A stretch of 64,000 bases of DNA from Glebionis coronaria (lineage: Eukaryota; Streptophyta; Magnoliopsida; Asterales; Asteraceae). Positions within the stretch are counted from its first letter, which is position 1. Each line of letters opens with the position of its first letter. Positions 20,304 to 32,450 of this stretch are shown piece by piece. The notes beneath the pieces were generated by a model that worked only from the letters and a program-made list of their open reading frames with translations, ran no database searches and was not told the DNA's origin. The translations under genes were made by a program, and so were the position numbers. The DNA lies in contig CM046875.1 of the NCBI GenBank assembly GCA_025667525.1, positions 152,889,675-152,953,674 on the forward strand. Reading direction: 5' to 3'.

Positions 20304-22066
20304 GCCGTGCCCTCACGCAATGCTAGAATAAAGTATCAAAGCATCTCCAAAATTCATTTTTATTCATTTTATTGGAATGATAAACTAGCTACACTACTAC
20401 TATTACTACTTGCGTTTTAGACATAATGTATGATTTTCATCGCAAAATGGGACGTTTAGGTTCATAGAATAAGAACACGTGAATGCTTCGTTAGAAATAA
20501 TTTCGTCGTCCTCGATTTTCACCTTAATTCCATGCCAAGTGTGCAACGAGATCATTGTCATTATAAGTTAGTAATGCTAACACTACTCATATGCCCTAAT
20601 CACGTACTTATCCTCCCATTATTCCTAAGTTGTATCTCTTATATTTTATTATGTCTTAATGATCACGAGGATACATCATTTGACTTATGCGATAATAGAG
20701 ATTTAGGTCTAAAAATAGAGTCCTAACGGTGTAACTAAGACCATCAAATCAATAACCCCTCCTAATAGACAACGATGTTAAAAAATTAAGTTGACAAGAA
20801 GAATCGATAAACACGGTTTTATAACGGTTTTGAACATGAGACTTATTACCAAGACTTTTATACGCCCCCTAACGGAAGGGCCTTATTATCTTTGGTTTAC
20901 CTCCATCTTTTATTCAACTTCGCCATGAAGCTTTTATTATGACTTCAGTCTTACCTTGCCTTTTATTATCCGCCTCATCGGTGGTTTTATTAGCCAAAGA
21001 CGTATATCCTCACGCTAAAGCGAATTTTGGATCTTTAAAGCTTCGAAGATTAAGGCTTGATTCACTTTCAATTTTGCATAGATTTTAGGCCTTGTGGGGC
21101 TTCAAATTTTTTGCTTGATTTAGGTGAGCACTTGAAATCTTATTATTAGGTGAAGCTTTCGATTATTAGGGTGCCAATACTTCAAAACCGTGACGCTGAC
21201 GATACCTTAATGTCTTCCCAATTTAATTACACGGAAGATACTAGAAAAGACTAGAAACCCAACAATCCTAACTAAACCGCTAAGTCAATATTTATTAAGC
21301 AAAAAATATTTACATGCGAAGGGAGAATAAGCAAATAACGAGAACACATGAGTTTTTGAAAGAATACGAGTACTCTACGTTTAGCATAGTAACTTATAAT
21401 TAACTCTATCATTTCTCGTCCTCATTTAAGAGACTTAGCCTAATGTGTAGTTAAGGAATCAAAGCTAAGTGCTCAACACGCACGGTCGAGTCAAAAATTA
21501 CTCTTATTCTCGCCATCGAAAAATCTACATTCGTGTCTTCAAACACTTATAAAACATGAGAAAAATTTTAAAATTTGGCCATTTTTAGCCTTATTTTGCA
21601 ACAAAACGATAACAAAACGATAAACTTTGGAAAGCGTGAAGGTTTGGCAAGGCAAGTATCTATTCACCCCCCCATACTAAAGTTAAACATTGTCCTCAAT
21701 GTTTCGAGTCTAGGGGTGCAAACACCCCCATACTAGAGACGTAGTCGAATGCCTAATCTAGCATGGAAAGGGTGTAACCAATACATTAATAGCCGTTTAT
21801 GAAGTGTGCTAAAAACCTAACATAAAAGGATATATCATATGGATATTGGGAAAGGCCTCCAAAGCAAACGATCGAGTGCTCCCATAAAACGAAACACGAG
21901 AGGCTCCAATCGTGAAGATCATGATCTAAAAATTACAATGCACAAACAACCACGGAACAAAGGTTGGAAGGGCACAAATCCCCTCACATTAAACTACATT
22001 AGAAAGCAATAATATGTACATGGATAAGCATGGGTCTCCCCCACGAGGCACCTTGTTTTTGATAAC

Positions 22067-22086
22067 CGAGTCAAAAGCTCGACTCG
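22067..22086 (-). ncRNA. Post-stop hairpin CGAGTC-N8-GACTCG
   Basis: Perfect 6-bp stem with an 8-base loop, 97 bases after the gag-protease stop, followed by CAAAAACAAGGTGCC and a G-rich run. The same stem and loop length occurs after the last stop of family Z (35864) and of the gag-only element (56157). Confidence 0.65.
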
Positions 22087-22183
22087 AATCCCCATAAATG
22101 TGATCATTTAGGGATAATCATGGTATGGTCAATTTTTGGTGGGGCTTACATGATAAATAAGGCCCAAAAGCACATGGAGTACT

Positions 22184-25100
22184 TTAAAAACCCGATAAAC
22201 GTATACCGGGGTCAAAGATAGCATCCTCGTTTTCGGATGAAAGACGAAACAACGCTTCTTCAACACAAACCCCAATGGGGTAGAAGAAAATAGGAGAGAA
22301 GAAATAGAAGGGTGGGGCAATGGGTAAGTCTCTAAAAACATGAGCTACTCGAGGTAGACTCGCACCAATCAAATGAAAAGATTTTCCATTTATTGCATCG
22401 GTGGAAGACCAGGATTTCCCTATAAAAGCAATTCCAGGATCAAATATCTCGTCCTCGGTGGAGAAAGGGGAGGGAACATAAGGGGCTTCCCCCACACTAA
22501 GTCCACACAAAGCATCGTCAAAAGGAGTGGATGAGCTTGTAGTACTCAATAAACGCGGTGATGACGGAGTTAGAATTGTAGAAAAATCTTTTAAATTAAA
22601 TTCAAAATCTTTTCCTTTTTTATCTTTAACATTCTCCTTGTGAAAACCCGATTTAATTATGTCAAAAATATTTGGTGTATCTAAAGCAATGTTAGTCACA
22701 CTAAAAATTCTCACATTTTGAAATCTTTTTTGTTTAGGTGGTGGCAAGTTTTCAAAACGTTTGTCAACAAAGAAAACCTCCCCATCGGGATCAACGTATT
22801 CATCATCCGAAGATTCACTCGAGATTGGAATCATAGGCTTAACACTCTTAACCTCCACCGGCGGAAGGGACGGAACTTCATTTTTCTCAACAACTCCTAA
22901 AACTCTATTGGAAATTCTTTTGCAAATGCTTTTGATAGGATTGACATTGTACAAAGATGTGATAGAATACACATGAGAAAGAGTGGAGTTTTGGGTTGCA
23001 TTAATGACGAGTTCTTCCTCATTGAAACGAAGAGTGATTTTTCTTGCATGCACATCGATAAGTGCTCTCGAGGTATCCAAAAAAGATCGACCTAAAATTA
23101 ACGGAACTTTAGGATCGATGGGAATATCAACAACAATGAAGTCTACAGGGTAGTAGAACTTTCCAACTTTCACAAAGACGTCCTCGGCAACTCCACAAGC
23201 TAGAATCGTAGAATGATCGGCCATTTCGATTGACATTCTTGAAGGAGTGAGATTGGGAAGATTGAGCGATTTAAAAATCTCAAGAGGCATCAAATTAATA
23301 CTAGCACCAAGATCGGCCAAGGCGTAGCATTCTTCCATGTCTTGGATAGCACATGGGATTAAAAACTTTCCAGGATCACCGACTTTTTGTGGTATGCGGC
23401 TAAGAAAAACCGATGAACAACTAGACGATTGTTGTAACTTCTCTTTGTTGTTTAGCATACTTTTGAAGTTTGCGGCGAATCGAGGCATCATGATAAGAGC
23501 GTCGGCAAAACTTATGTTAAAATGTAAATCTCGAAACATTTTCATAAATAGCTCAAATTGATAATTGTTTCGTTCTTGTGCTTTCTCTTTGTTACGTCTC
23601 GAAGGGTAAGGTAAGGGTGGTGTGGGTTGGTCATTAGGCAACGGCCTTGGAAACTCGGGTTCCACAATTGGTATTGGTTCAACCGTAGGTGTGGTTTGAG
23701 CGGTACTTCGTGGGATTGTAATGTGCTCCTTTTCGACCATCACCTCGGGTTCTTTCTCGATTTCCTTCTCCTTAGAAGTACTTGGACGAGAGATTGGTTC
23801 CTTGAAAGTTTTACCACTTCGTGTAGTAACAACCTTCATTTCTCCCCTCAGGTTGTTAATGGTATCACTAGGAAGACCACCCGAGGAAGAGGGTTTACAC
23901 ATGATAGCTTCAAACATTTTAGCCATACGGTCCTCAAATTTTGATTGCCTAGCATCCGCTTTTAATAACTCTTGCTTAATCTCATGTTGTCCCAATTCCA
24001 TCTTTTGTTGATTTTGTTGAAGACGTTGGACATTTCCTTCCATTTTGTTTGCATGAGTTTTAAGTTCATTAGCAAGTTCATTTTTAAGCTCGTTTTTCAA
24101 CTCGGATCTTAAGCTAATCATCTCACGTTGCATGTTATCAAATTTAGCATCATTTGCTTTTGCATAATCCAAAAATTCTCCTTGCAAATTTTTAGTGTGA
24201 GCATTTTGAAAACCTTGTGTAGTGTTTTGAAAATCACGGTTTTGATTTTGATTAGAGATTTGTCCATTCCCACTTTGATAATTCCCTTTGTTGTAATTGC
24301 GTGTGTTACCTTGGTAATTACCTTGGTTGTTGTTTTGATTTTGGTTTGGTGGAGCTTGATTTGGACGAGAACCTTGACCGTTTTGGTTGTAAGTTCCCGT
24401 TGCTACATAAGCACTCGAAGTGTTACCATCCGCGGTAATGCACTCGGAAAGATCATGAGCTCCCCCACAAGATAAACAAATCTTAGAAACCGCTTTAACC
24501 GAAGCGGAATTGGAAGCTTCTTGAGCCTTCCAATGGGACATTAGAGTCGAAAACCTATCGAAAAACCGATTTTCCTCATTAGCCTCATCTTGCAATGCAT
24601 TGATACTTTGAGACGATGATGAGCCCCTTTTGGCAACACTCGGTGTGTGACGAGGGCTATAAACCTTAGACCTATTCTCGATTATGACCAAAGCTTCTTC
24701 AACCGTTTTACACAAAAAATTACCACCCGCGGCGGCATTTAAATAATCTCTTTCATGATCGTTAAGTCCATTGTAAAACGTGTCGATTTGGTGCAAATCA
24801 GAAAAACCGTGATGAGGACATTCATGTAACATCTCCTTAAACCTATTCCAAGCCGTTGAAAAACTTTCATTTGATTCTTGTGAAAATTTAGAAATCTCAT
24901 TTTTCAAATGCGTAGTCTTAGAGGGCGGAAAAAATTGGTTCACGAATTTCGAAACGAGATCCTTCCACGTCAATATAGAATTGGGTGGCTCTTTCTCTAA
25001 CCAAATTTTAGCGGGCCCTGCTAAGGAATACGGAAAAAGCATCATCTTAATCGAGTCATTCGAGACATTCTTAAATTTGCACGTGGCGGTAAGACGATTA

Positions 25101-25429
25101 AATTGGCGGATATGGTTGTGGGGATTGTCCTTCTCATCACCACGGAATTTGTTGTTTTGGATCATCGACAACAAACCCGTTTTCACCTCAAAATTCTCCG
25201 CAAGGATTGCGGGAATCACAATAGCTTCTCCATAACCCTCGGTGGGTGCTTGAAGTAACTCCATCATAGTTCGATTCGCCATGGTTGGTTCTTCTTGTAC
25301 AATGGGTTCGTCAATAGGAGACTCCTCACTAGAATGAGTTGGAGTGGGAGTTTTGTTCTTTCGTCTACGTGCACGTTTTGCTTGATTACGAGTGAGCATA
25401 AATGTCACGTACAACGTGGAGACGAGCAA
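22184..25429 (-). CDS. gag: Athila-like gag-protease polyprotein, intact (1081 aa)
   Basis: Open throughout; the likelier start is the second methionine (MLTRNQAKRA, 25399). Domains: basic N-terminus; retrotransposon gag core about residues 75-255 (GPAKIWLE, SFSTAWNRFKEML); knuckle CX2CX3HX4C at 318-330; N/Q/G-rich stretch 340-410; coiled coil about 425-505; proline-rich linker 550-620; aspartic protease about 670-805 with catalytic D706 in ALADLGAS (D-L-G, as in this lineage) and ILGRSFLDT. The tail holds TEDEIFDPGI (991-1000) and, at the very end, NEDAIFDPGI (1067-1076). Gag forms the particle and protease matures it. Pol is absent from the element. This is the only long undamaged frame in the window. 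Confidence 0.93.
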   Translation of the reverse strand: MLVSTLYVTFMLTRNQAKRARRRKNKTPTPTHSSEESPIDEPIVQEEPTMANRTMMELLQAPTEGYGEAIVIPAILAENFEVKTGLLSMIQNNKFRGDEKDNPHNHIRQFNRLTATCKFKNVSNDSIKMMLFPYSLAGPAKIWLEKEPPNSILTWKDLVSKFVNQFFPPSKTTHLKNEISKFSQESNESFSTAWNRFKEMLHECPHHGFSDLHQIDTFYNGLNDHERDYLNAAAGGNFLCKTVEEALVIIENRSKVYSPRHTPSVAKRGSSSSQSINALQDEANEENRFFDRFSTLMSHWKAQEASNSASVKAVSKICLSCGGAHDLSECITADGNTSSAYVATGTYNQNGQGSRPNQAPPNQNQNNNQGNYQGNTRNYNKGNYQSGNGQISNQNQNRDFQNTTQGFQNAHTKNLQGEFLDYAKANDAKFDNMQREMISLRSELKNELKNELANELKTHANKMEGNVQRLQQNQQKMELGQHEIKQELLKADARQSKFEDRMAKMFEAIMCKPSSSGGLPSDTINNLRGEMKVVTTRSGKTFKEPISRPSTSKEKEIEKEPEVMVEKEHITIPRSTAQTTPTVEPIPIVEPEFPRPLPNDQPTPPLPYPSRRNKEKAQERNNYQFELFMKMFRDLHFNISFADALIMMPRFAANFKSMLNNKEKLQQSSSCSSVFLSRIPQKVGDPGKFLIPCAIQDMEECYALADLGASINLMPLEIFKSLNLPNLTPSRMSIEMADHSTILACGVAEDVFVKVGKFYYPVDFIVVDIPIDPKVPLILGRSFLDTSRALIDVHARKITLRFNEEELVINATQNSTLSHVYSITSLYNVNPIKSICKRISNRVLGVVEKNEVPSLPPVEVKSVKPMIPISSESSDDEYVDPDGEVFFVDKRFENLPPPKQKRFQNVRIFSVTNIALDTPNIFDIIKSGFHKENVKDKKGKDFEFNLKDFSTILTPSSPRLLSTTSSSTPFDDALCGLSVGEAPYVPSPFSTEDEIFDPGIAFIGKSWSSTDAINGKSFHLIGASLPRVAHVFRDLPIAPPFYFFSPIFFYPIGVCVEEALFRLSSENEDAIFDPGIRLSGF

Positions 25430-26131
25430 AGAAGATTCTTTTTGGTATTTTTATATTTTTTCAATTTTTTTGTGGTTTTTGATTGTATTAACTTTTTTTG
25501 GAAATTGGTGAATTGTATTAAGTAGACAAAAAGTCCACAAATCTCCTCCTCAATCAAATCTCTTGATTAAAAAGGCCTCAAGGAATGAAAACGATCACGT
25601 GGGGTGAACGCCTTCGATGACTTTAGAACGATGGTGGAACACCAAATCGTTCAAGAGGGTTTAATCAATAGAAACCAAGAAAATATATATGATATGTAAT
25701 AATACTTTGGGCGGCAAAACCCTCGATTAGCTTTCAAAATCAAAATACGCACAAGCAAGCGGAGGAAACGAGGCGGCGCGAAGCACTTAAGAGCCTTTTT
25801 CCTTTAGGTTGTGAAATACAACCGCCTTATACCCACCTTATAGTTTGTATTTCTCAAAATCGAGCTTCACGAAAGTATTTATCTATTTTTGCCTTTTTTC
25901 TTTGGTTTGAGATTCGAATACAATGATCGAGTGATGAAATCCCGAATCAAGGTTGTGATCGCTCACGTATTTGGAGTACTTGTATCTTTATTGTTCTACG
26001 TATACAATATAGTAATAATATTCACACAAAAACCGAAAAACGATAATACGTATTAATAGAGTGCTATTAATACAAATACTATTATGGCTAATATAAAAAA
26101 CAACAATGGTTCAATCAAAACACAACACGCC
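25430..26131 (-). other. Internal leader between primer site and gag
   Basis: About 700 bases without a gene. Together with the LTR leader it would give a 5' untranslated region of about 3.4 kb before the gag start. Confidence 0.7.
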
Positions 26132-26149
26132 TCCCCGGCAGCGGCGCCA
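26132..26149 (-). promoter_or_regulatory. Primer-binding site for tRNA-Asp
   Basis: Minus strand TGGCGCCGCTGCCGGGGA, four bases inside the LTR. This tRNA-Asp-type site is typical of plant Tat/Athila elements. Confidence 0.92.
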
Positions 26150-27371
26150 AAAATGATGTAGTGTTTTTACTACTCTTTAGGAAAAGAGCAATAAATAGGG
26201 CAAGTATGCACGACGATTTAGGAAAACCGTGTGTGAATGACCCTAAAAGTGTGGGATCGTTCTCTCGAGGAGGCACGTGTGTTGTGTAATGAATTGATTT
26301 GATTGATTTGTTTTTGATTACGAAGAAAAAGAAAAGAGAAGAGAAAATGACGAAGAAGAAAAAAAATAAAAATTAACAAAAACACTACTAGAAAGTTCAG
26401 ACGTAGAAGCGTAAAAGAACACAAAATTTAAAATTTTAACCTAAAAATTCCTAAAAATTACTAAAAATCCACAATAAAATTCTAAGAGTTTACAAAAAAT
26501 CCGAACTTGCTAAAGCCTTTTAATTAATTTAATAATGACTTTTTAATGCTAATTAAAGCCCTAAAAATCACTTTTAAATATTAAAAAGCCCTAAACAAGA
26601 TTTAATAGTTTGTAAACCTCAAAAATGACCTAATTAAGCTAAAAACTATTTTTAAAAATTTTAAAACCAAATTAAACTATTTTTAAACTCCTAAAAACTA
26701 TTAAAATCTATTAAATCTTAAATTAAATCTAGAAAATAAATGAAAAGCCTAAAAATTAATTGGAAAGTGACAAAGTTCCTAATTATATGTCTACAATCTA
26801 GGAAAAATGAAACAAAGTTAAAAATAAAACTTTCTATTTTTAATAATAAAATAATATTAAAATAATCTAAAAAATTAAAAGTTTATAAATAAATTCTAAA
26901 TAATTATCAAAAATCCTAAATATTCTAACTAAGATAAAAATGCAAGTTAAATTTCCTAAAACCTTTTTATTAATTTTATATTAATTTTTAAAGTTGTCGA
27001 AAAACCCTAAAATCAAATAAAATTAAAAATAAGACTTTTTGAAAACTTTTTGATATGTAAACCTCAAAAATATAAACTAAAACCTAAAAACTATTTTTTT
27101 GGATTTTTAAAATACTTTTTACTATTTTTAAATTACTTTCTAAAAATAAAACTAAAAATAATCCTAATAATTAATTAAATAAAGAGAAAAATCATATTTT
27201 TAAACTGAAAAATCTAAAATGACAATACAAACTCAAGAAAAATGGAATCTGGCTAAAAAGCCAACCAATAAGCTTGAAATAAGCTAAATAAGCTACGGCT
27301 TAATAAACAAAAGCCAACACAAACACACCTTAAGTATCTTTTGAAACCAATCCTATCAGTCAAAGTCCCTA

Positions 27372-27443
27372 GGGCGCAGATGGTTAGCACGTTGTGTTGT
27401 GAGAGGAGTGGCGCAGGTTCGAGTCCTGGCCACGTCCTTTTTT
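27372..27443 (+). promoter_or_regulatory. tRNA-like unit with B box and T6 (LTR copy 2)
   Basis: Same sequence as 17719-17790; B box at 27416-27426 and T6 at 27438-27443. Antisense to the element. Confidence 0.7.
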
Positions 27444-28346
27444 GGCAAATTATTTTTTTTTCTTTTTAGCTTTTGGAAACACAATCCAGTAACCTTTATA
27501 ATCCCCAAATCACTAACACAATCTAAATTAAACCAAGATTAAGCTAAATGAATCAAAAAACGTGTCTAGTTTTCTTCTTGTTTCTGATGAACTCAAACAA
27601 ATATGAATACAAACCAAGAGGAGCTTGGTTTTGGTATTTTGGTGTTGATTTTGTTGGATGCAAGGGCACCCCTATACTCTTTGGAGTATAGGGAGTCAAG
27701 ACAAGTACAAATCAAGCAACTTCTAACACCAAATCACACAAACAAAGCACACAAAGGCCAAAATCAAGTTACTGAGATCCTTGTATGGGTCTGTGAGTAT
27801 TTGAGCTAAGCTATATGCATAATACTGAGTTTCCAACTCCCAAATCTTGCACACAAGACAACTAAACAGCATAAAACCAGTTAACAATCCTAGAATTACC
27901 TAGCACCTAACAGATTACCAAGAATTAAGCTCAAAATTCAACAATAACAGTCACACTTGGCAGTTTACTGATTTTAGCTAACTTTTTACCTTTTTATCAT
28001 CCAAACTTGTTCAACTTGTACCAAACTGATAACTCACAACTATCAATAACCTATTGCTACCCTATAAAGTGTATCTAAACAGGTTTTAAGCACAATCAAT
28101 GAATTTTAACCCTGCTTAAACCCTTATCCAAACACCCCTTTATGTTACTGAATTCAAATTTTTTTCAAACAAAGCTACTTAAAACCAAACCAAACTGATT
28201 GTAAACAACCTCAAACATGCATGTCATACAAAAACAAGCATAATCAAGCAAATAGACAAGATCTTAGCAACTTTCATGTAAAATCATACAAATCACATAA
28301 ACTTTCAGAAATTTGAAAATGAAAATGGAAAAAGGGAACTACCTCA

Positions 28347-28385
28347 AGGGACCTACATCCAGGTCCCTAGTGGTTGCAAAACCAC
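28347..28385 (-). ncRNA. Double hairpin in the LTR leader (copy 2)
   Basis: Identical to the structure at 18694-18732. In this 5' LTR it would lie near the start of the transcript, about 470 bases after the expected start site. Confidence 0.65.
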
Positions 28386-28851
28386 CTCCAATCAGGCTGG
28401 GGCCTGAGCTGGACCTTTAACAGCAACAAACAACAATTAAACTTGCTAAGAGAAAATCAAACACAAGATCACAACTTTCTGATTTTCTGAAAACTCAAAA
28501 CCTTGAAGCCTACAAACCTTTGAAACTTTTAACACGTTTTAAGAACAACTTATAAATCAGAAATCATAGGATGTTATTCCACTTTCACTTCATAACAACC
28601 TATAATTTCTGAAATTTATAAAATTCTTTTCAAAACCTTTTTGAAACTTTTTGAAACCTTAAACACTCAAAGTGTTTCACAATTAAAAATGGAACTCAGT
28701 TTTAGCTTTTAACACAACACACAACTTTTAACAAACATAAAAAGGAATTACACTTGATTTAACAAACACCAAACTTTTATTTTATTAAAAAGGGATTACA
28801 AGTGAAAAAGCTTAAAAACTGGAACAACTGAATAGAGACACAGGCGTCTTC

Positions 28852-28859
28852 TATTTATA
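28852..28859 (-). promoter_or_regulatory. TATA box of the Athila-like 5' LTR
   Basis: Minus-strand TATAAATA; being in the 5' LTR, it is the copy that would drive element RNA. Confidence 0.75.
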
Positions 28860-29920
28860 CAATGAAAAGAATAATCTAGAATGCTTAAAACCCTAAACAT
28901 TGAATTGCCTAAAGAGCCCTTGAAGTCTTTGATGAATTTTGGGTCAAAAACACCCATGTGATATGCCAGCTTGGAGATTTGTTCTTGGACGTTGGATTGG
29001 ACTTGGGGACAAAGGAATTGCATCTCACCGTTCAAATTGTCCCCTCCTAGGGTTTTGTGGAAAACGACTTGAGCAGGGGACCATGGGGAAGGCACATGGG
29101 GTGAGTGTGAATGGAATCTGGTGAGTGGGTTTTGTTTAGGCTCGGCTTAATCAGAGATCTGGAGAGATTAAGCCAATATCCATTTGTTTTTCTCTCAATT
29201 GATCCTGGGGGTTTAGGGTTTATAGAAGGGAGTTTAATCCGTTTTTGGAAATAAAACTTTTTAAATTGTTGTTAGGAGGGAAATGGACCAGGGTTTGACT
29301 GGGATTAAATAAAACCGGGTAGGGTATGGATGGGTAGGGTTAATGGGTTGGTGGGTGGGTTTTGCTGAGGTGTCACAATGTGACTGGTGGTGGGGGTTTG
29401 GCTATTTGGCAGTTTAGGTCCCCAAGTTTACTTGTTGTCTTCACTTTGTAAATAAATGCCATCAACTCCTAGTTTGCACTTATCAACTTTTGCAAACTTG
29501 TCAAATTTGGCACAAAGGCTTTCAAAACTTTATCCACGGGTTTTAAATGTATATTCTTGATTCTCCAAGGGCTGATCTTATACAATCTTCAAACATTAGG
29601 GACCATATTTGTACAATTGACATTTGGAGGGTCAATTGTGACAAGTTCTTCAAAGGTGAGGGACCAAAGTTGCCAATCTTCAATTCTTCAAGGGTCATTT
29701 TGCAAAATTCCAAACTTGGGCCCGGTTCATTGTGCGACTTCGTTTCCCGTGTTCGTTTTTGAATGATTCTTGTGATCTTTTGCCATTTCCTCAATATCCG
29801 TACCTAAAAATACACAAGTAACAAACACGTGCATATATTTGGCATATTTGATGATATTTAATTGATTTTAAGCCCGATTTGGACGATGAGACCATGTATA
29901 AAAGCAGTATCATCAAGCAC

Positions 29921-30483
29921 TTCTGGCCAAGTCTAGAAGGTTCCTTAAGAAAGGAGGCAAGTTCTCCATCTCCACAAAAGCTTCAGTTGACACTGAATGC
30001 TACAAAGGTGGGAAGACTAGTCACTATGCTAGGGATTGTTATTCAAAAACATCTCTCCCTTCATATTCCTCACCAGCTCAATCAAGACTATCTGGTCAAT
30101 CATCATTTCAACCAAAACAAATTGCTTCTACTTCATTTCAGCAAAACAAGGTTGAACTCAGACCAACAAAAGACTTTGAGGCCAAATACCGAGAAATCAA
30201 GGCAAGATTAGCCTTAATGAGCACTGAAATATCCTCATCCAAGACTCCCAAGCAAGACAAGAACAAAGGACTTGTTGCTGAAGCCTATGAATGGGATGCA
30301 GAAGATGTTTCTTTAGATGATGATGAAATGGTGAATATGAAAGTGCTAATGGCACTTGCTGATGATGAATGGGTCAATTCAAATGCTGTGACCAGAGAAA
30401 GTCCCAGAAATGATGAATGGGTCAGTGTCACAATCAAAAAGTGTGATCTTAGGAAGCCTATTTGGTACCTAGATAGTGGCTGA
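29921..30483 (+). pseudogene. gag: Inner SIRE gag C-terminus and start of protease
   Basis: Resumes the gag frame after the AGCAC target duplication. A zinc knuckle at 29998-30039 has the spacing of CX2CX4HX4C, but its second cysteine is glycine (CYKGGKTSHYARDC), so it is probably non-functional. A coiled, charged linker (DFEAKYREIKARLALM) leads into the copia protease start WYLDSG, where a TGA at 30481-30483 replaces the residue after DSG. Confidence 0.85.
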
Positions 30484-30803
30484 TCAAGGAATATGACTGG
30501 CACCAAACGTTATCTGCACAAGTATAAGGAGGAACAAGGTCCCAAAGTTGTTTTGGTGATAACTCATCAGCTACTACTGAAGGATTTGGTTCAGTAAAAT
30601 GCAAGGGTATAGTTTTCTCATGGTAGCATATGCCAATGGATTGAAGCACAACCTCATCAGCATAAGTCAACTTTGTAATGCAAAGTATCTTGTGCTGTTT
30701 GATGACAAAAAGGTACAATCTTCAAATCCAATTATGAAATTGTGATGATTGCTCCAAGATTCAAAGATGTTTATGTCATGAACATAAACTCTACTCAGGA
30801 GAC
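30484..30803 (+). pseudogene. pol: Inner SIRE protease to integrase linker (frame lost)
   Basis: Fragments of the copia protease and GAG-pre-integrase region are readable in shifting frames: SRNMTG, GFGSVKCKG, ANGLKHNLISISQLC and YLVLFDDKK. Several stops and indels occur here. Confidence 0.75.
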
Positions 30804-31510
30804 ATGCTTCTTTGCTCCTCAAATATTATCAATTGTCTTTGGCATAAGAGGCTCTCACATCTCAATTTCAAAACAATAACTCTACTAGCAAAACAAAATC
30901 TTGTTATTGGTCTTCCTTCACTCGTCTATTCCAAGGACAAACCATGCTTAGCATGTGAAAAAGGGAAGCACCATAGGGCCAGTTTCAAAATAAAGCAAAC
31001 TTTCTCAATCAGAGAAAGTCTTCATTTGCTTCACATGGACTTATTTGGCCCAGTATCACCTAGGGCCACTTGTCATGAAAAATATACACTTGTCATTGTT
31101 GATGAGTACTCTAGGTACACCTGGGTATATTTTCTGACAAAGAAAAGCCATGCACCAGATGCCATCATGTCATTCATCAAAAGAGTTGAAAATCAAAATG
31201 TCACTCATGTCAAACAACTCAGAACTGACAAGGGCACTGAATTCAGAAATCACTCACTGATCAAATTCTATGATGACAAAGGAATTTCTCAAAATTTCTC
31301 ATCTCCTTACAAGCCTGAACAAAATGGCGTGGCTGAAAGAAGGAACATAACCTTGATTGAAGCAACAAGGACAATGCTTGTTGGATATGCTCTCTCTAAG
31401 CATTTTTGGATTGATGTTGTAGCCACTGCTTGCTACACTCAAAATAGATCCATTATTGTGAAGAGACACATGAAGACTCCCTATGAAGTCTTAGGGGGAG
31501 AATTCCAAAC
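30804..31510 (+). pseudogene. pol: Inner SIRE integrase (HHCC and DD35E core)
   Basis: The frame shows the zinc-binding set H14, H19, C48, C51 (LWHKRLSHL, CLACEKGK) and the catalytic triad D79 (HMDLFGP), D142 (RTDKGTEF) and E178 (GVAERR), exactly 35 residues between D and E. It would insert element cDNA. A frameshift at about 31505-31525 moves the continuation to another frame. Confidence 0.9.
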
Positions 31511-32445
31511 ATTTCATTCTTACATGTGTTTGGGTGTCCAGTATTCATTCACTATTACAAGGATCACCTTGGAAAGTTTGATGAAAAATCTGATGATGGG
31601 TACTTTCTTGGATACTCCCAAGTATCTAAAGCATACAGAGTCTTCAACACAAGAAGACAATGTATTGAAGAAACCTATCACATCTCTTTCAATGAAAGTT
31701 TGGAAGCTCTCACTTTTTCAAATCCATCAGATGATGAACTTCATATACACGAATATCACAATTATCCATCTGATGAATTTCATCACTATGAGCCTTCTCA
31801 AAAATATCAAACAAGCAACTCAGTCCCTCATACTGATCCATTTGAAGATATGACAAGTCCTACAAAAGTAAATCCTTCAGTATCACATACTGATGGTTGT
31901 CAATAAAATAATGATCAATCTCAAAATGATCAAAATGATCAGCAAGGCAATACTAATGACCAAAATGGTCAGTCTCAAAATAATCAGCATGCTGAGATAC
32001 ATGATCAAAATGATCAATCATATACAGCTGCTGAAGAACTATCTGAGCCCCTTTCTCAAAGCTCTCCTATCATCTCTAGGGAATTAGGTATTGGATATGT
32101 TGCTTCTGACCAAGAAGGAAGCCCTCCAATGATTGAACCCTTGTCAACTGAATATCCTTCAGTAGACACTAGAGACATTCCAAGTCCAAGTCCATGTCAT
32201 GGACTTCCAAGCTCTAGCTCTAATCATGATACCAGTACCTATTCTCCAGCTCCACAAAAATCTTGGACACAAAATAGTCACATACAGCTGGTGAACATAA
32301 TAGGTAATCCTGGTGAAGGTAGAGTCACTAGATCTATGGCAAAGAAACTGAGTGCTACTTCATCTGGAGAATGCCTCTGCAAATTTTCTCTCAGAATTTG
32401 AACCTACAAAGGTTTCTGAAGCACTCACACACCTTGGATGGGTGG
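31511..32445 (+). pseudogene. pol: Inner SIRE integrase C-terminus and linker to RT
   Basis: Shows FGCPVFIHYYKDHLGKFD and DGYFLGYS, typical of the copia integrase tail, then a low-complexity linker. TAA at 31904-31906 breaks it. The linker includes a degenerate (CAAAATGAT)n run (31915-32010) encoding N/D/Q repeats. A frameshift near 32370 precedes HLGWVDA, where family Z copy 2 is inserted with ATGCC duplicated (32446-32450 and 39284-39288). Confidence 0.82.
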
Positions 32446-32450
32446 ATGCC

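Larger units (their letters stand above)
20284..22183 (-). other. 3' non-coding region of the Athila-like element (1.9 kb, no pol)
   Basis: Where an autonomous Athila would carry RT, RNase H and integrase there is no coding sequence on either strand. It holds three TTTAGTATGGGGG-type purine tracts (minus strand, at about 20286-20303, 21666-21680 and 21721-21735), the last adjoining the LTR being the likely plus-strand primer site. It also holds a palindrome (21685-21704) and a post-stop hairpin (22067-22086). Confidence 0.75.
16501..29915 (-). mobile_element. Athila-like element with gag-protease only, complete (13.4 kb)
   Basis: LTRs of 3783 bp (16501-20283) and 3762 bp (26154-29915) flank a 5.9-kb interior with a tRNA-Asp primer site, one 1081-codon gag-protease frame and 3' non-coding sequence. 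There is no RT, RNase H or integrase in any frame. Target duplication AGCAC at 16496-16500 and 29916-29920. The two LTRs differ little apart from a deletion of about 20 bases, so insertion is fairly recent. It sits in the gag of the inner SIRE copia. Non-autonomous: it must borrow pol. Confidence 0.92.
26154..29915 (-). repeat. 5' LTR of the Athila-like element (3762 bp)
   Basis: Minus strand from TGATGATACTGC (29915) to CACTACATCA (26154). Same features as the 3' LTR: TATA box 28859-28852, double hairpin 28347-28385, 10-bp hairpin 27670-27693, tRNA-like unit 27372-27443. It lacks about 20 bases present at 19630-19655 of the other copy. Confidence 0.93.

Noticed and set aside
23337..25525. 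Several plus-strand open frames of 60-115 codons
   Set aside because: They lie antisense to the intact gag-protease frame and have no family motifs; they are shadows of its codon composition.
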